Positions 42,936 to 52,763 are shown, counted from the first letter of the stretch. The stretch is 64,000 bases of DNA from Spirosoma panaciterrae DSM 21099 (GCF_000374025.1 NZ_KB893184.1:341893-405892); one strand, 5' to 3'. The notes: a model not told the origin generated them from the sequence alone. A program made the numbers and translations.

Positions 42936-43742
42936 TTATAATTTCCCTTGCCAAACGTTGTAGGCCTGAAATTGGCCGGGTAGGGCTATTGGTGCGTTAA
43001 AAATACCGTATACCGTTGAACCTGAGCCACTCATGCTGGCATAGACCGCGCCTTCTTCGTAAAGTTGTTGTTTGATGTCGGCTAAAATTGGATACCTGGG
43101 AAACAGACTGTCTTCAAAATCATTATGGATGGTATCGCGCCAGGTATCGATTGGAGCCTGTACCTGTTCGAACAACGAGTGTTCGGGTGGATGGGGTCGT
43201 ACACCCGCATAGGCTTCGGCTGTCGAAATGGCCAGGTTTGGGTAAACGAGCAGGATGTAATACCCCGTCAGGTCGACCGCGATGTCGGAGAACACATCAC
43301 CTTTCTCCAGACAATACAGCGGGCGATTCTGGATAAAAAAAGCACAGTCGCTTCCCAACAGTCGGGCATAATCTTCCAACTGTGTCGTGCTTAGGCCGAG
43401 ATCAAACTGATCGTTCAGCAATTTTAGTGTAAACGCTGCGTCGGCCGATCCCCCGCCTAGTCCTGCTCCAATGGGCACAATCTTGTGTAAATGCATGGAC
43501 ACGGGAGACAGATCGAAATCGGCTCTAAGTAGCTCATAGGCCCGAACGCACAGATTGCTTTGCCCACTGCCCGGAATGGGTAGCCCGCTACTGCTAAAGC
43601 TAAATTCGGTTGCCGGAATGGTTTCCAGGACATCGCCCCAGGCTACAGGATAAAAACATGACTGGAGATTATGATAGCCGTCGGGTCGTTTTTCGGTGAT
43701 CCGAAGACCAATATTGATTTTGCAGGTAGGAAACGCAATCAA
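42936..43742 (-). CDS. ispE: 4-diphosphocytidyl-2-C-methyl-D-erythritol kinase
   Basis: Phosphorylates the 2-hydroxyl of CDP-methylerythritol in the non-mevalonate isoprenoid pathway. 268 residues, GHMP kinase fold. The ATP loop is PIGAGLGGGSADAAF. The start MIAFPTCKINIGLRITEKRPDGYHN is the family N-terminus. No other isoprenoid genes are nearby. Probable first gene of a unit with the oxidase subunit III gene. Confidence 0.95.
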   Translation of the reverse strand: MIAFPTCKINIGLRITEKRPDGYHNLQSCFYPVAWGDVLETIPATEFSFSSSGLPIPGSGQSNLCVRAYELLRADFDLSPVSMHLHKIVPIGAGLGGGSADAAFTLKLLNDQFDLGLSTTQLEDYARLLGSDCAFFIQNRPLYCLEKGDVFSDIAVDLTGYYILLVYPNLAISTAEAYAGVRPHPPEHSLFEQVQAPIDTWRDTIHNDFEDSLFPRYPILADIKQQLYEEGAVYASMSGSGSTVYGIFNAPIALPGQFQAYNVWQGKL

Positions 43743-43803
43743 GTGAACGATGAATTAAAGCTTTTACACGATGATGTAAAAATAGGTTGCTATAGTTCAT
43801 CAT

Positions 43804-46254
43804 TTACTTGATGGAGACAACTTTAAATTCGGTTCGGCGATTTCGCTGATGCTCGGCTTCCGTACAGATTACACCGTCGGTGCAGTTGTTGACCAACTGC
43901 GATTCGCCCATGCCTAATGTAGCCATTCGTCGTCGGCTAATTCCCTTGGAGACCAGATAGTTGGCAACCTGTTTGGCTCGCTCCAGCGAAAGAGCTTTAT
44001 TCCGCTCTGCATCGCCCCGGCTGTCGGTATGCGACCGGATTTCAATGATTAGCGATGGATATTTGCGCATGGTGGCCACTACTTTGTCGAGTTCGCGCAT
44101 GGCATCCTGACGGAGACTGAACTGATCGAGGTCGTAATAGATGTTATCGATGGTCACTACGTCGCCTACACTCAGCATTTTCAGATCAGCGGATAGTTCC
44201 TTGGGCTTTGCCTTGGGGGCTATCTTCTTGATTTTACTGGTGTTGGTACCAAACGACGGCTTTGACGCAATCAATGTATAATCGCAGCCTTCATTGATGT
44301 CGAATGCGTAATGGCCATCAGCCCCCGTTACATATTCTCTTGTCGAGTTATCGCATTCGTTACGAAGTCGAACTTTTACCCCAGCGAGCGGCTTTCGGTT
44401 ATGTTCGCCCAAAACGGTTCCCTGAATGCGCGATCGGGTCAGTGCAGGGGCAGGAGCCGACTGGGCGTCGGAAATGGTATCGACCGGAACAGTTGGCTTG
44501 AGTAGCCCGATCTCCAGTCGGCTAGGCTGGTCATCGACTAATGAGCGAGTTGTGAAACCAACGGTGCTGTTGATGTAGCCATCGCGACTGGCTTTGAAGG
44601 TAAACGCGTTGCTTCCGGGAAGGCAGATACGAACAAGACCGTTCTGGTCGCTAACCAGTGTTTGATCGGGCTGCCCTTCAGTGCTGGATTTAACTACTAC
44701 GCTGACGCTATCTAAAGGCTGGTCGGTAAACGTATCGTATAGGCGAATGGTGAGGTCGCGGCATCCATACAGAGAGCTTTCGCGCACAAACCGATAAATG
44801 TCGTCGCTGCCATCACGTCGGTTTGTACTGAAATACCCCGCTTTGCGATTCGCGTCGGTAATGAGACCAAAATCGTCCTGCGGAGAGTTGATTGGCGCAT
44901 CCAGATGCTCAATCGACTGAACCGTTATGCCATTCGCTAAAGTAGCGTAATAAATATCCAGTCCGCCCAGTCCTTTTCGGCCATCAGACGCAAAGTATAG
45001 GTTGCCCGCATCGTCGGCAAACGGAAATAATTCGTTGCCTTTCGAATTGATGGTGCTGCCTAGATTGACCGGACGACTCCATTTGCCATTCTGGAAGCGG
45101 GTTACATACAGATCGGTACCTCCGAAACCACCAGGCATGTCGGAAGAAAAATAGAGCAATTCGTCACTTTTATTTAGCGTCGGATGCCCCACCGAATATT
45201 CATCGCTGTTGAACGGCAACTCCACAATGTCGGTCCAGGCACCATTTTCCTGAATAGCCGTATACAGTTTAAGCTTATTGACGCCCTCCGAACTCTTACT
45301 GGCCCGGCCATTATTGTAATTGTTACGGGTAAAAATGATCTGTGTGCCATCGTGCGAGAACGTGGCTGGCCCTTCATGGTATTTTGTGTTCAGGGTCTGG
45401 CTAAAGCGTTTCGAAACGTTCTGCGAACTGGCATTGGCAGCATACCCCAATCCTTCTGAAATATTAATGCCCTGCCCAAAATTGGGTATGGTTGGCGAAT
45501 CATTGGGCGTTTGACGGCTATAGCTTTCGGTAGAGCGGTCGTTTCGGGGCGATGGATTGGCCGGGCGGCTGGTAGTACCGTCAGCATTGAGAATACTGTT
45601 TACCTTGAGGTTATTACGGTTCGGTAAATAAAAGAGATCCAGGTATCCCGCTCCGCCACCGCTGCCTGTGGTTTCGATAGCCGAGCCGCCTTTTTTTCCC
45701 GCTACATATACAAGGCCATCCTGATAATAAGCCGGGCTAAACTCTTCTCCTGATGTGTTGAAGTCCAGAAACTCCAGTCGATACTTAACGGGTTCTTTAC
45801 GGGCGCTTGCCGAAGTGCTGCCTGCTGTAGAGGCCGTTATCGCTGTGCGTGGCGGTTGTTTGTCTTTAAGCTGCTCGTAGCGCTCAAACATTTTCTGCCC
45901 TTCCTGAAATTTGCCGTTACCAACCAGTGTCTGGGCGAAAAGCAAAAGTAGCTGAGGGTTGGGCTCAGGATTAGCGGCCAGGGCATCCCGGTAATAGCGT
46001 TCCGCCTTGGGCCCGTCGCCAACCTGACGGTAGGCAAAAGCCAGTTGACTTTGCACGGTTATTTTTTGTGTGGGCGTAAGCTGATCGGCCTGCTCGCTTA
46101 ATAGTTGCGAGTAGGCTTCTATGGCCCGTCCATAGGCCTTATAGCTGAGCAGACGGTCGGCCTGCTGCAGCAACGAATCCACCTGTGCCCAAGCTTGTAA
46201 ACTGCTTAGCCACAGAAATCCGCCTATGATCCATACGATCCACTTATTACGCAT
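43804..46254 (-). CDS. OmpA-family protein with TPR, PD40 propeller and carboxypeptidase-regulatory domains (PorE-like)
   Basis: A 816-residue exported protein from ATG 46254 (signal peptide to about 24, ending AWAQ). Domain order: TPR repeats at about 28-130; a PD40/WD40-type propeller at about 165-490 (GTQIIFTRNNYNNG, ELLYFSSDMPGGFGGTDLY, GNLYFASDGRKGLGGLDIYY); a carboxypeptidase-regulatory-like domain at about 600-685 (IQGTVLGEHNRKPLAGVKVR); and a C-terminal OmpA peptidoglycan-binding domain (IRSHTDSRGD, NRRTEF). This order is that of PorE of the type IX secretion system, which anchors the machine to peptidoglycan. It follows a CHU_C protein by 76 bp. Confidence 0.9.
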   Translation of the reverse strand: MRNKWIVWIIGGFLWLSSLQAWAQVDSLLQQADRLLSYKAYGRAIEAYSQLLSEQADQLTPTQKITVQSQLAFAYRQVGDGPKAERYYRDALAANPEPNPQLLLLFAQTLVGNGKFQEGQKMFERYEQLKDKQPPRTAITASTAGSTSASARKEPVKYRLEFLDFNTSGEEFSPAYYQDGLVYVAGKKGGSAIETTGSGGGAGYLDLFYLPNRNNLKVNSILNADGTTSRPANPSPRNDRSTESYSRQTPNDSPTIPNFGQGINISEGLGYAANASSQNVSKRFSQTLNTKYHEGPATFSHDGTQIIFTRNNYNNGRASKSSEGVNKLKLYTAIQENGAWTDIVELPFNSDEYSVGHPTLNKSDELLYFSSDMPGGFGGTDLYVTRFQNGKWSRPVNLGSTINSKGNELFPFADDAGNLYFASDGRKGLGGLDIYYATLANGITVQSIEHLDAPINSPQDDFGLITDANRKAGYFSTNRRDGSDDIYRFVRESSLYGCRDLTIRLYDTFTDQPLDSVSVVVKSSTEGQPDQTLVSDQNGLVRICLPGSNAFTFKASRDGYINSTVGFTTRSLVDDQPSRLEIGLLKPTVPVDTISDAQSAPAPALTRSRIQGTVLGEHNRKPLAGVKVRLRNECDNSTREYVTGADGHYAFDINEGCDYTLIASKPSFGTNTSKIKKIAPKAKPKELSADLKMLSVGDVVTIDNIYYDLDQFSLRQDAMRELDKVVATMRKYPSLIIEIRSHTDSRGDAERNKALSLERAKQVANYLVSKGISRRRMATLGMGESQLVNNCTDGVICTEAEHQRNRRTEFKVVSIK

Positions 46255-46329
46255 CGGTATTCCCCCAACGGCCAACTGCACTATCTCCCTTCGACAAACG
46301 AAATTGGCCAAAAATCATTGCTACAAAAG

Positions 46330-48483
46330 TTATCTTACTAAGGTCAGGAATCGAACAAATTCACGTCCGTCGCTGAGCCGAATCTGGTAATAGTAGGTAC
46401 CATCTGGTAACCCCTGCCGACTATCCGCTGTTTTGATTCCCTGGTTGGATGTGCCGTCCCAGTCATTCTTATAATTCATATTCTGATAAACCAGATGGCC
46501 CCAGCGATTGTAAATCTCTACCTGTACGGTGATGCCGGTAGGAACATTCTGAATCACAAACCGATCGTTTACACCGTCGCCGTTGGGCGAAAAACCCTCC
46601 GGAATGAACACATTCGAATATTCTTCGCCCTGCAACGAATGCAGGGTGATTACGGTTGGCTCATCGTTATCGGCAGGGTTGCCATTTCGGTCTGGGTCGG
46701 TGTCAAGGCCATTCGTCGACTGATCGCGGCAGATATTGCCCGTTGCATCAACTGCCTGGACCATGGCCTTGTTCGTGAACGTTAAGGTAGTAGCCTGACT
46801 CACATCCAGCCTGACCGTCAACCAGGAATGGGCCTGTTCGCCCGCCACTACTTGTCCTCCTGACAGTAGAGTCGTATCGGCCCCTTGTCCGGTATATTTC
46901 TTATTGGCAATCAGGCTGCTATCGACACGGACACTAACTGAGCGTATCTGGGCACCTGCACCCGAAAACGCTGCATCCAGATCGTCGGCTAGCTGTATGT
47001 CTTTTAAGGCTTGCTTCCCCAGGTTCGCAATCGTGAACTGATAGGTTAATTCGACCAGGCGCTTTTGTCCCTCAGTTACCCAGATCGGTTCAGCTACTTT
47101 TTTACTAAGCCCCACAATTTCGCGTGAAGGTGCGGTTACCAGCTTCTGAGCCGATGCGCCCACACAAGGGCCATCGCCATCCGGGTCGGCTACCGATACT
47201 GTAAACAAAGTAGCTCCCCGTTGACGATCGACTTCGGAGAATAGATACCGGGCAATGATGTCGGAACTGGTAAATAAGCCTCCACCATCACTTTGCCAGG
47301 AAGGTTTGGTGGCCGAACCACCTAGCTGTGCCGTTAAACGAACCACGCCTTTGTTCTGGTCGAGTGAATCGAGTCGGATGGCTACGAAAGCCGGGTTGCT
47401 CAGACAAGGCGGAATCGCATTCTGGCAGGACTGGATGGCCACCTGGACAGCTACCGGATTGGTATAACAGCCATCGACTGTTCGGCCAACTATGTAGTAC
47501 GTACCTGCCAGAACAGCTCCCGGCGATTGCACCACTGGAGCAAGCAACGAAGCTTCGGACCGAAACTCATACCGCTGTATCGAAGCGTCATTGTTCCGAA
47601 TTGCTTTCGAAAGGTCAACCGTCTGAAAGGGGCAGTTGTTTGTTAGATTGGTTTGCAGATTGAGGGGGCTGTTGGCCGAACGAACGTTTATAGAAACCGC
47701 CTGCGAACTATCGCTCTGGCAGGAACCAATCTGACAGATGGCCCGATAGTCGATTGAAGAATAAGGCGTTACGGTCCGGGTTATTCCCTCGGCTCCATCG
47801 GTCCAGCGAACGATGCCGAGGCAGCCCGAAGCCGTCAGACGGATAGGCTGGCCAACGCAGACGTCACGTTTATCGGCAGAGACAATGGGCGACTGGGGTA
47901 CGGCTACCTCTACCGCACGAGGAATGGATGGGTTGCTCGTACAATTGTTTTGTTCGCAGGTGGCTCTGAAAACGGCTGTTGTCTGTAAGGTTGTTGTCCA
48001 GGTTTTACCTGTCGTTTGTTCCGTTCCGTTCTGGTCAATCCAGTGAACGGTTCCGGCACAATTGGCTGCCGTTACTGTGACGGTTTGCCCTGGGCAAACA
48101 AGCTTTGATGAGGCTGTTACGGTAGGCGCTTCGGGTGTGTTGACGGTAATTTTCCAGACATCGGCAAAGCAACTGATGCACCCTGGTTTTGATCGGCAAA
48201 TAGCGGTATATTTCGTTGTCTGCTGCGGTTTTACGGTAATGGTGGAACCTGTATCCCCGTTCGACCAGACGACGGTGCCTGCGCATCCGGTGGCTGTCAG
48301 AGAAACAAGTTCGTTGCGGCAAATCGCTTTGGCCGAGCCTGTGATGATGGGAGGCTCAGGGTGCTGACAGGTATCGGCCGGGGTGTAGGTGTTAGACGTG
48401 GCCTTAACGCCTGACCATGAAATCAGCCAGACGAATAGCCACCCATACCTTTCGATAAAAATATACAGTAGTCGTTTCCTCAT
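46330..48483 (-). CDS. Secreted protein with gliding-motility-type (CHU_C) T9SS sorting domain
   Basis: A 717-residue protein from ATG 48483 (MRKRLLYIFIE..., signal peptide to about 28). The middle holds repeated Ig-like units, each with a CAGT/GC + W-x-G/D motif (for example ASGCLGIVRWTDG and TATGCAGTVVWSNG), which form cysteine-paired domains. A DUF11-like beta domain follows at about 495-620. The C-terminal 95 residues (YSNVFIPEGFSPNGDGVNDRF..., RWGHLVYQ..., DGTYYYQIRL) are the type B CHU_C sorting signal for T9SS export. It likely is a surface adhesin or motility-related protein, with the PorE-like protein next in the same transcription unit. Confidence 0.9.
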   Translation of the reverse strand: MRKRLLYIFIERYGWLFVWLISWSGVKATSNTYTPADTCQHPEPPIITGSAKAICRNELVSLTATGCAGTVVWSNGDTGSTITVKPQQTTKYTAICRSKPGCISCFADVWKITVNTPEAPTVTASSKLVCPGQTVTVTAANCAGTVHWIDQNGTEQTTGKTWTTTLQTTAVFRATCEQNNCTSNPSIPRAVEVAVPQSPIVSADKRDVCVGQPIRLTASGCLGIVRWTDGAEGITRTVTPYSSIDYRAICQIGSCQSDSSQAVSINVRSANSPLNLQTNLTNNCPFQTVDLSKAIRNNDASIQRYEFRSEASLLAPVVQSPGAVLAGTYYIVGRTVDGCYTNPVAVQVAIQSCQNAIPPCLSNPAFVAIRLDSLDQNKGVVRLTAQLGGSATKPSWQSDGGGLFTSSDIIARYLFSEVDRQRGATLFTVSVADPDGDGPCVGASAQKLVTAPSREIVGLSKKVAEPIWVTEGQKRLVELTYQFTIANLGKQALKDIQLADDLDAAFSGAGAQIRSVSVRVDSSLIANKKYTGQGADTTLLSGGQVVAGEQAHSWLTVRLDVSQATTLTFTNKAMVQAVDATGNICRDQSTNGLDTDPDRNGNPADNDEPTVITLHSLQGEEYSNVFIPEGFSPNGDGVNDRFVIQNVPTGITVQVEIYNRWGHLVYQNMNYKNDWDGTSNQGIKTADSRQGLPDGTYYYQIRLSDGREFVRFLTLVR

Positions 48484-48760
48484 CAATATACGTTGCTTGA
48501 CAGAATATAGGACGAATTTCATGCCAAGCCCCTTTTTTCGGCCAATGCGCCCGGTTGATTGAGGCATTTGTCAGATTCCCTCGCCCATTTTGTGAGTGAA
48601 TGGTCAGTTCGGAAGGCTGTAGGAAATAGCCGCGTTAGGCCTCATAAACCATGCCAACATAAAGGGCTTTTAGTTTACAAAACCCGACCGTTACGATTAG
48701 CTTCGGTTAACAGTTTAATTATATGTATACCTAAAACCGTTAAAAGGATTTATTTGCTTC

Positions 48761-50182
48761 TTAGGAAGTGGTAACACTGATAGAAAAGATTTGATGTATA
48801 CTGCCTGGTAACTCGGATTGATCGTGGGTAACGAACAGAATCGTTTTATGGGTGAAGCTGTCGATCAACTGCCTTGCCAACTGAACGTGGTTGTCGTCGA
48901 TGGCCTGAAAGGGTTCGTCCAGAAGTAAGACAGGGGCATTTTTTATAAATGCCCGAATCAATAAGATCAATCGCTGCTCACCGGCCGATAGGGTGCCAAA
49001 TGTCCGATTTAGCAGCGGGGTGAGTCCGAAATAATCAAATAATGTCGATAAATCCGATTCCGAAGCAGGTGATAGCTGACTGGGTGGAGTAAGCGTGTCG
49101 GTCAGGCCAGTGAGCGCTACCTGGCGGGCGGTCAGCCTTTGGGGAAAGTAAAGATGTAGTTCGGGAGAAATAAAGCCAATACGACGTTTTACATCCCAGA
49201 TACTTTCTCCAGACTTCCCGCGTCGATGCCCAAAAACCCGTACATCATTCGAATACGCCTGTGGGTGGTCGCCATAAAGTAAGCTGAGTAATACGGATTT
49301 ACCCGCGCCATTCCGACCAAACAAGGCCCATCGTTCGTCTGTCCGAACGGCCCAGTTAAGAGCATTCAGGATGATGGTATCGCCATAACGGACGGTTACA
49401 TCACTAAGCCGAAACGCTTCATCGAAGTCTGATTTTGGAGGAGGGGTCTGCAATGCAGGAGGGACCACCGACGGAGGGTCCGGCGGGCTATAGGTATAGG
49501 CTTCTTTGGGACCAGACCACACCATTCGCCCTTTCTCCAGTACAGCCACATGTGTCACGAAGGCGGGAATGTCAGTCGGCTCTTTGACCAGAACCAGGGT
49601 TAGCCCGTGGTGAATAAGCTCACCAAGCCAATCGGTAAGTTCAGCGCGGAAAATGGCGTCGAGACCGACAAACGGGCTATCAAGCAACAGCACGGACGGT
49701 TGTTTTAGCAGGGCTTTACCAATACGAGCTTTACGGGTTTGCCCGTTGGATAACTTAATGAACGAGCGATCGAGTAATGGAGATAAACCCAACCGTTCGA
49801 CCAGGGCTGCTGATTCATTCGAGTCGGTCAGTTGCAAAAAGTCGCGTAAGGTTGGGGTAGATGTATAGCTGCCATCGGTGCCTTCATCACTCATGGTAGC
49901 CTGATAGCGTTGCTGGTAAAAATAACTGCTGTACGAAAAGCGGCTGGATTCTTCTTTGAATGACACGAATTCTGTACGAGCCTTACGCACGAGTGCGCCT
50001 GGTGGGGCGTGAAATTGCCCGGCAAGCGTTTGTAGAAAGCTGGTCTTACCACTGCCCGTTGGTCCGACAATCGCCCAGCATTCGCCCGAACGGAGGGTAA
50101 AGGCTAGATCGGTTAAAACAGGTTGTCCGCTTCGACGGATAGTAAGGGCGTTCAGCGTAATTAATTCAGTAGGAAGGGGCAT
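48761..50182 (-). CDS. ABC ATPase with two nucleotide-binding domains (ModF/PhrA-like)
   Basis: A 473-residue soluble protein with two ABC domains. The start is ATG 50182 (MPLPTELITL) because a longer frame from 50197 lies in the terminator of the upstream gene. Domain 1: Walker A GPTGSGKTS near residue 37, signature LSNGQTRKA, Walker B SVLLLDSPFVGLD. Domain 2: Walker A GRNGAGKSVL near residue 290, signature LSAGEQRL, Walker B VLLLDEPFQAID. The layout is that of ModF/PhrA. No permease is nearby, so it is a soluble ABC protein, possibly of repair or translation rather than transport. Confidence 0.88.
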   Translation of the reverse strand: MPLPTELITLNALTIRRSGQPVLTDLAFTLRSGECWAIVGPTGSGKTSFLQTLAGQFHAPPGALVRKARTEFVSFKEESSRFSYSSYFYQQRYQATMSDEGTDGSYTSTPTLRDFLQLTDSNESAALVERLGLSPLLDRSFIKLSNGQTRKARIGKALLKQPSVLLLDSPFVGLDAIFRAELTDWLGELIHHGLTLVLVKEPTDIPAFVTHVAVLEKGRMVWSGPKEAYTYSPPDPPSVVPPALQTPPPKSDFDEAFRLSDVTVRYGDTIILNALNWAVRTDERWALFGRNGAGKSVLLSLLYGDHPQAYSNDVRVFGHRRGKSGESIWDVKRRIGFISPELHLYFPQRLTARQVALTGLTDTLTPPSQLSPASESDLSTLFDYFGLTPLLNRTFGTLSAGEQRLILLIRAFIKNAPVLLLDEPFQAIDDNHVQLARQLIDSFTHKTILFVTHDQSELPGSIHQIFSISVTTS

Positions 50183-50188
50183 AAAAAA

Positions 50189-50217
50189 AGTAGGCAACTT
50201 TGCAAAGTTACCTACTT
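50189..50217 (-). terminator. Rho-independent terminator of the Thr/Asn-rich protein gene
   Basis: On the minus strand AAGTAGGTAACTTTG pairs with CAAAGTTGCCTACTT (one mismatch) and is followed by TTTTTATG. It lies between the 50286 gene and the ABC ATPase start. Confidence 0.8.
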
Positions 50218-50285
50218 CATTGTATTTCGATCATCGATTACCGAACGGAGTCGATAATTGATGCTACTGAAACAGACTTTGTGGT

Positions 50286-50795
50286 CTAGTTGGTCATTGA
50301 TCGGGGGCGCGTAGTTGATGGTGTTGTCGTCGTACCACTGCGTGTACGGCTTGTGCCATTAACCGTTGTGCCATTATTTAACCGATCGGTCGTACCCATC
50401 GTGCTTTGTGGGTCAGTCGTGGTTGTGGTGCCTGTATTTGTAGCCCCGCTTCCTGTGCTATACGTAGTGCCGTTCCCAGTTGTTGTAGGGGTGTTGATAC
50501 CCGTTTGGGGTTGCGTCTGGTAGGTACCCGTTGTAGGCTGCGGATTCACCGTAGTCGGAGTCGTAGGCTGGGTTGGGTACGTACTCATATTCGTGTTGGT
50601 TGCCGGATTGGTCGAATTGGTAGTTCCGGTTGGAGGCTGCGATTGGTACGTGCCCGAATTGGTCCGGGTTCCGGTGGTTGGTGTTGTTCCGGTCGTACCC
50701 GCGTTCGAGTTCGTCGTCGTATTTGTCGATTGTGCGCTTGCACTTAGGGCGATACCAGCTACCAGCATACATCCCATTATCATTCCTTTTTTCAT
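50286..50795 (-). CDS. Thr/Asn/Gly-rich low-complexity exported protein
   Basis: A 169-residue protein with a signal peptide (MKKGMIMGCMLVAGIALSASAQ). The mature part is almost entirely Thr, Asn, Gly, Ser, Pro and Gln with tandem units such as YQTQPQTG and TPTTG. It carries essentially no fold signature and no charged residues until the basic end. Probably intrinsically disordered, possibly a matrix or surface polymer. It is followed by its own terminator. Confidence 0.75.
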   Translation of the reverse strand: MKKGMIMGCMLVAGIALSASAQSTNTTTNSNAGTTGTTPTTGTRTNSGTYQSQPPTGTTNSTNPATNTNMSTYPTQPTTPTTVNPQPTTGTYQTQPQTGINTPTTTGNGTTYSTGSGATNTGTTTTTDPQSTMGTTDRLNNGTTVNGTSRTRSGTTTTPSTTRPRSMTN

Positions 50796-50888
50796 CGTTG
50801 AGTTCTATTATTGCTTGATATTCTATGGTATAACTATACTAATGGCGGGTTGTTTTAAATTTTAATTAAAAATGTACGTTTCTTCATG

Positions 50889-50922
50889 AAAAAAGGCAGG
50901 AAGATTCGCTCTCCCTGCCTCT
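50889..50922 (-). terminator. Rho-independent terminator of the GMC oxidoreductase gene
   Basis: On the minus strand AGGCAGG pairs with CCTGCCT and is followed by TTTTTT. It lies 18 bp after the stop at 50940. Confidence 0.8.
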
Positions 50923-50939
50923 GAATGGAAAAAAAAGTA

Positions 50940-52658
50940 TTACAGATTTCCTTTCTTCATTTCCTTCACGGCAAAGTCAGCAGCACGGGCGGTCAGCGCC
51001 ATATAGGTTAACGAAGGATTCACGCAGGAGGCCGAGGTCATACAGGCCCCATCGGTATTGAATACGTTTTTGACCGCGTGAATCTGGTTATGCGCATTCA
51101 GAACCGACGTTTTAGGATCGCGGCCCATACGGGCGGTGCCCATTTCATGGATACCGATGCCTGGATTTTTAGTCGTGTCGTTGTAAGGCGTCACGTTTTT
51201 GAAACCAGCCGCTTCCAGCATTTCGGCTGCGTCGTTCATCATATCGATCCGCATTTTCTTTTCGTTTTCGCCATACGCTGCATCGAAAACGATCAGGGGT
51301 AATCCCCACTTATCTTTCTGATCGGGCGAAAGGGTCATGCGGTTGTTAGGGTCGGCAATCATTTCGCCAAAGCCACCCAGGCTCATGGTCCAGGGACCTG
51401 GTTTGGTCAGGCTTTCCTTAAAGTCGGCCCCGAAACCTTCCATCCCGTTTCCACGGCCCCAGCCACCACGACCGGCACCGCCCTGATACCCAAAGCCACG
51501 GACGTAATCGCGCTTATCGCCATTCCAGTTGCGGTACCGAGGAATATACACCCCATTGGCCCGACGCCCGAAATAATATTGGTCTTCCATGCCGTCGAAG
51601 CTACCAGCCGCACCAGCTGCCAGGTGGTGGTCCATAATGTTGCGGCCAAGCTGATCGGAATCATTACCCATCCCATTTGGGAACCGATGCGACTTGGAGT
51701 TCATCAGAATTGATGTACTGGCAAAGGCCGACGCATTGAGGAAGATGATCCGGGCATAATATTCGCGAACCTCTTTGGTGTTCTGATCAATGACCCGAAC
51801 GCCCGTTGCTTTTCCTTTTTTCTCGTCATACAATACCTCCGACACAATTGAATCGGGGCGAAGCGTCAATCGGCCGGTTTTCATGGCGGCCGGTAAGGTA
51901 GCAGCCTGGGTGCTGAAGTAAGCCCCGTACGGGCATCCGCGCATACACTGATTACGGAACTGACAGGCAGCACGGCCCAGATCCGTATGCCATTTCTGGG
52001 GCTGGGTCAGGTGGGCGGTACGACCAATGGTAACGAGTCGTTTGGGGAACGCTTTTTCGATTCGTTTTTTGGCTTCCCGTTCGAGGCAATTGAGCTGCAT
52101 AGGGGGCAGGAAGTTGCCATCTGGCAGTACGTCAATACCATCTTTATTGCCCGAAACGCCGATAAAGGTTTCGACCTGAGTGTACCAGGGAGCCAGGTCT
52201 TCGTACCGGATGGGCCAGTCGACACCAATACCTTCTTTGCCATTGGCCATAAAGTCCTCTTTGTTCCAGCGGTAACTCTGGCGACCCCACATCAGCGAAC
52301 GACCACCGACGTGGTAACCCCGAATCCAGTCAACTTTCCGTTTTTCGAGGTAGGGATTTTCTTTATCATTTTCGAAAAAGTGCCGCCATTCTTCATTGGC
52401 TGTGTAGCCAGTCCGCATATTCGCCCAATATTCCTCAGCGGCCAGGGTGGTGATGCGGCCCCGGTGAGGGAAATCCCAGGGGTTGTTCATCGCCGTTGGA
52501 TAGCCTTCAATGTGTTTTACATCGCGGCCCCGTTCCAGCATAAGTACTTTTAATCCCAACCGAGTTAACTCTTTAGAGGCCCAGCCCCCCGAAATGCCTG
52601 ATCCTACAACGATTGCGTCGTAGGTCATATCTTTTTTTGCGTCTATATTGAGGTTCAT
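50940..52658 (-). CDS. GMC-family FAD-dependent oxidoreductase
   Basis: A 572-residue flavoprotein. The FAD-binding VVGSGISGGWASKEL is at the N-terminus. NPSLTYMALTARAADFAVKEM is the C-terminal GMC block. HEMGTARMGRDP is the family region before the end. With the adjacent small subunit (52764-53402) it matches the glucoside 3-dehydrogenase type of gluconate-2-dehydrogenase-related enzymes, which oxidise sugars at C3 and pass electrons to a cytochrome. No cytochrome is encoded next door. The inverted repeat 52669-52752 fills the gap between the two subunits. Confidence 0.9.
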   Translation of the reverse strand: MNLNIDAKKDMTYDAIVVGSGISGGWASKELTRLGLKVLMLERGRDVKHIEGYPTAMNNPWDFPHRGRITTLAAEEYWANMRTGYTANEEWRHFFENDKENPYLEKRKVDWIRGYHVGGRSLMWGRQSYRWNKEDFMANGKEGIGVDWPIRYEDLAPWYTQVETFIGVSGNKDGIDVLPDGNFLPPMQLNCLEREAKKRIEKAFPKRLVTIGRTAHLTQPQKWHTDLGRAACQFRNQCMRGCPYGAYFSTQAATLPAAMKTGRLTLRPDSIVSEVLYDEKKGKATGVRVIDQNTKEVREYYARIIFLNASAFASTSILMNSKSHRFPNGMGNDSDQLGRNIMDHHLAAGAAGSFDGMEDQYYFGRRANGVYIPRYRNWNGDKRDYVRGFGYQGGAGRGGWGRGNGMEGFGADFKESLTKPGPWTMSLGGFGEMIADPNNRMTLSPDQKDKWGLPLIVFDAAYGENEKKMRIDMMNDAAEMLEAAGFKNVTPYNDTTKNPGIGIHEMGTARMGRDPKTSVLNAHNQIHAVKNVFNTDGACMTSASCVNPSLTYMALTARAADFAVKEMKKGNL

Positions 52659-52668
52659 GTCTTTGTTA

Positions 52669-52752
52669 AGGAGTGAGGAGTGAGGAGCGAAGAGTGAGAA
52701 TGCCAGCGCAAACGGATTGCGGATGGATTCTCACTCCTCACTTTTCGCTCCT
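52669..52752. repeat. Inverted repeat of GAGGAGTGA-type units between the two dehydrogenase subunits
   Basis: Left arm 52669-52701 (GAGTGAGGAGTGAGGAGCG-like) and right arm 52727-52752 (ATTCTCACTCCTCACTTTTC start) are imperfect complements around a 25-bp middle. Ends lie 10 bp from the GMC start and 11 bp from the small-subunit stop. Confidence 0.8.
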
Positions 52753-52763
52753 ACATACTAGAA

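Noticed and set aside
43762..43781. Small TTTTACA/TGTAAAA hairpin between the PorE-like gene and ispE as a terminator
   Set aside because: Only 7 bp with AT pairs and no T-tract in the right place; too weak to call.
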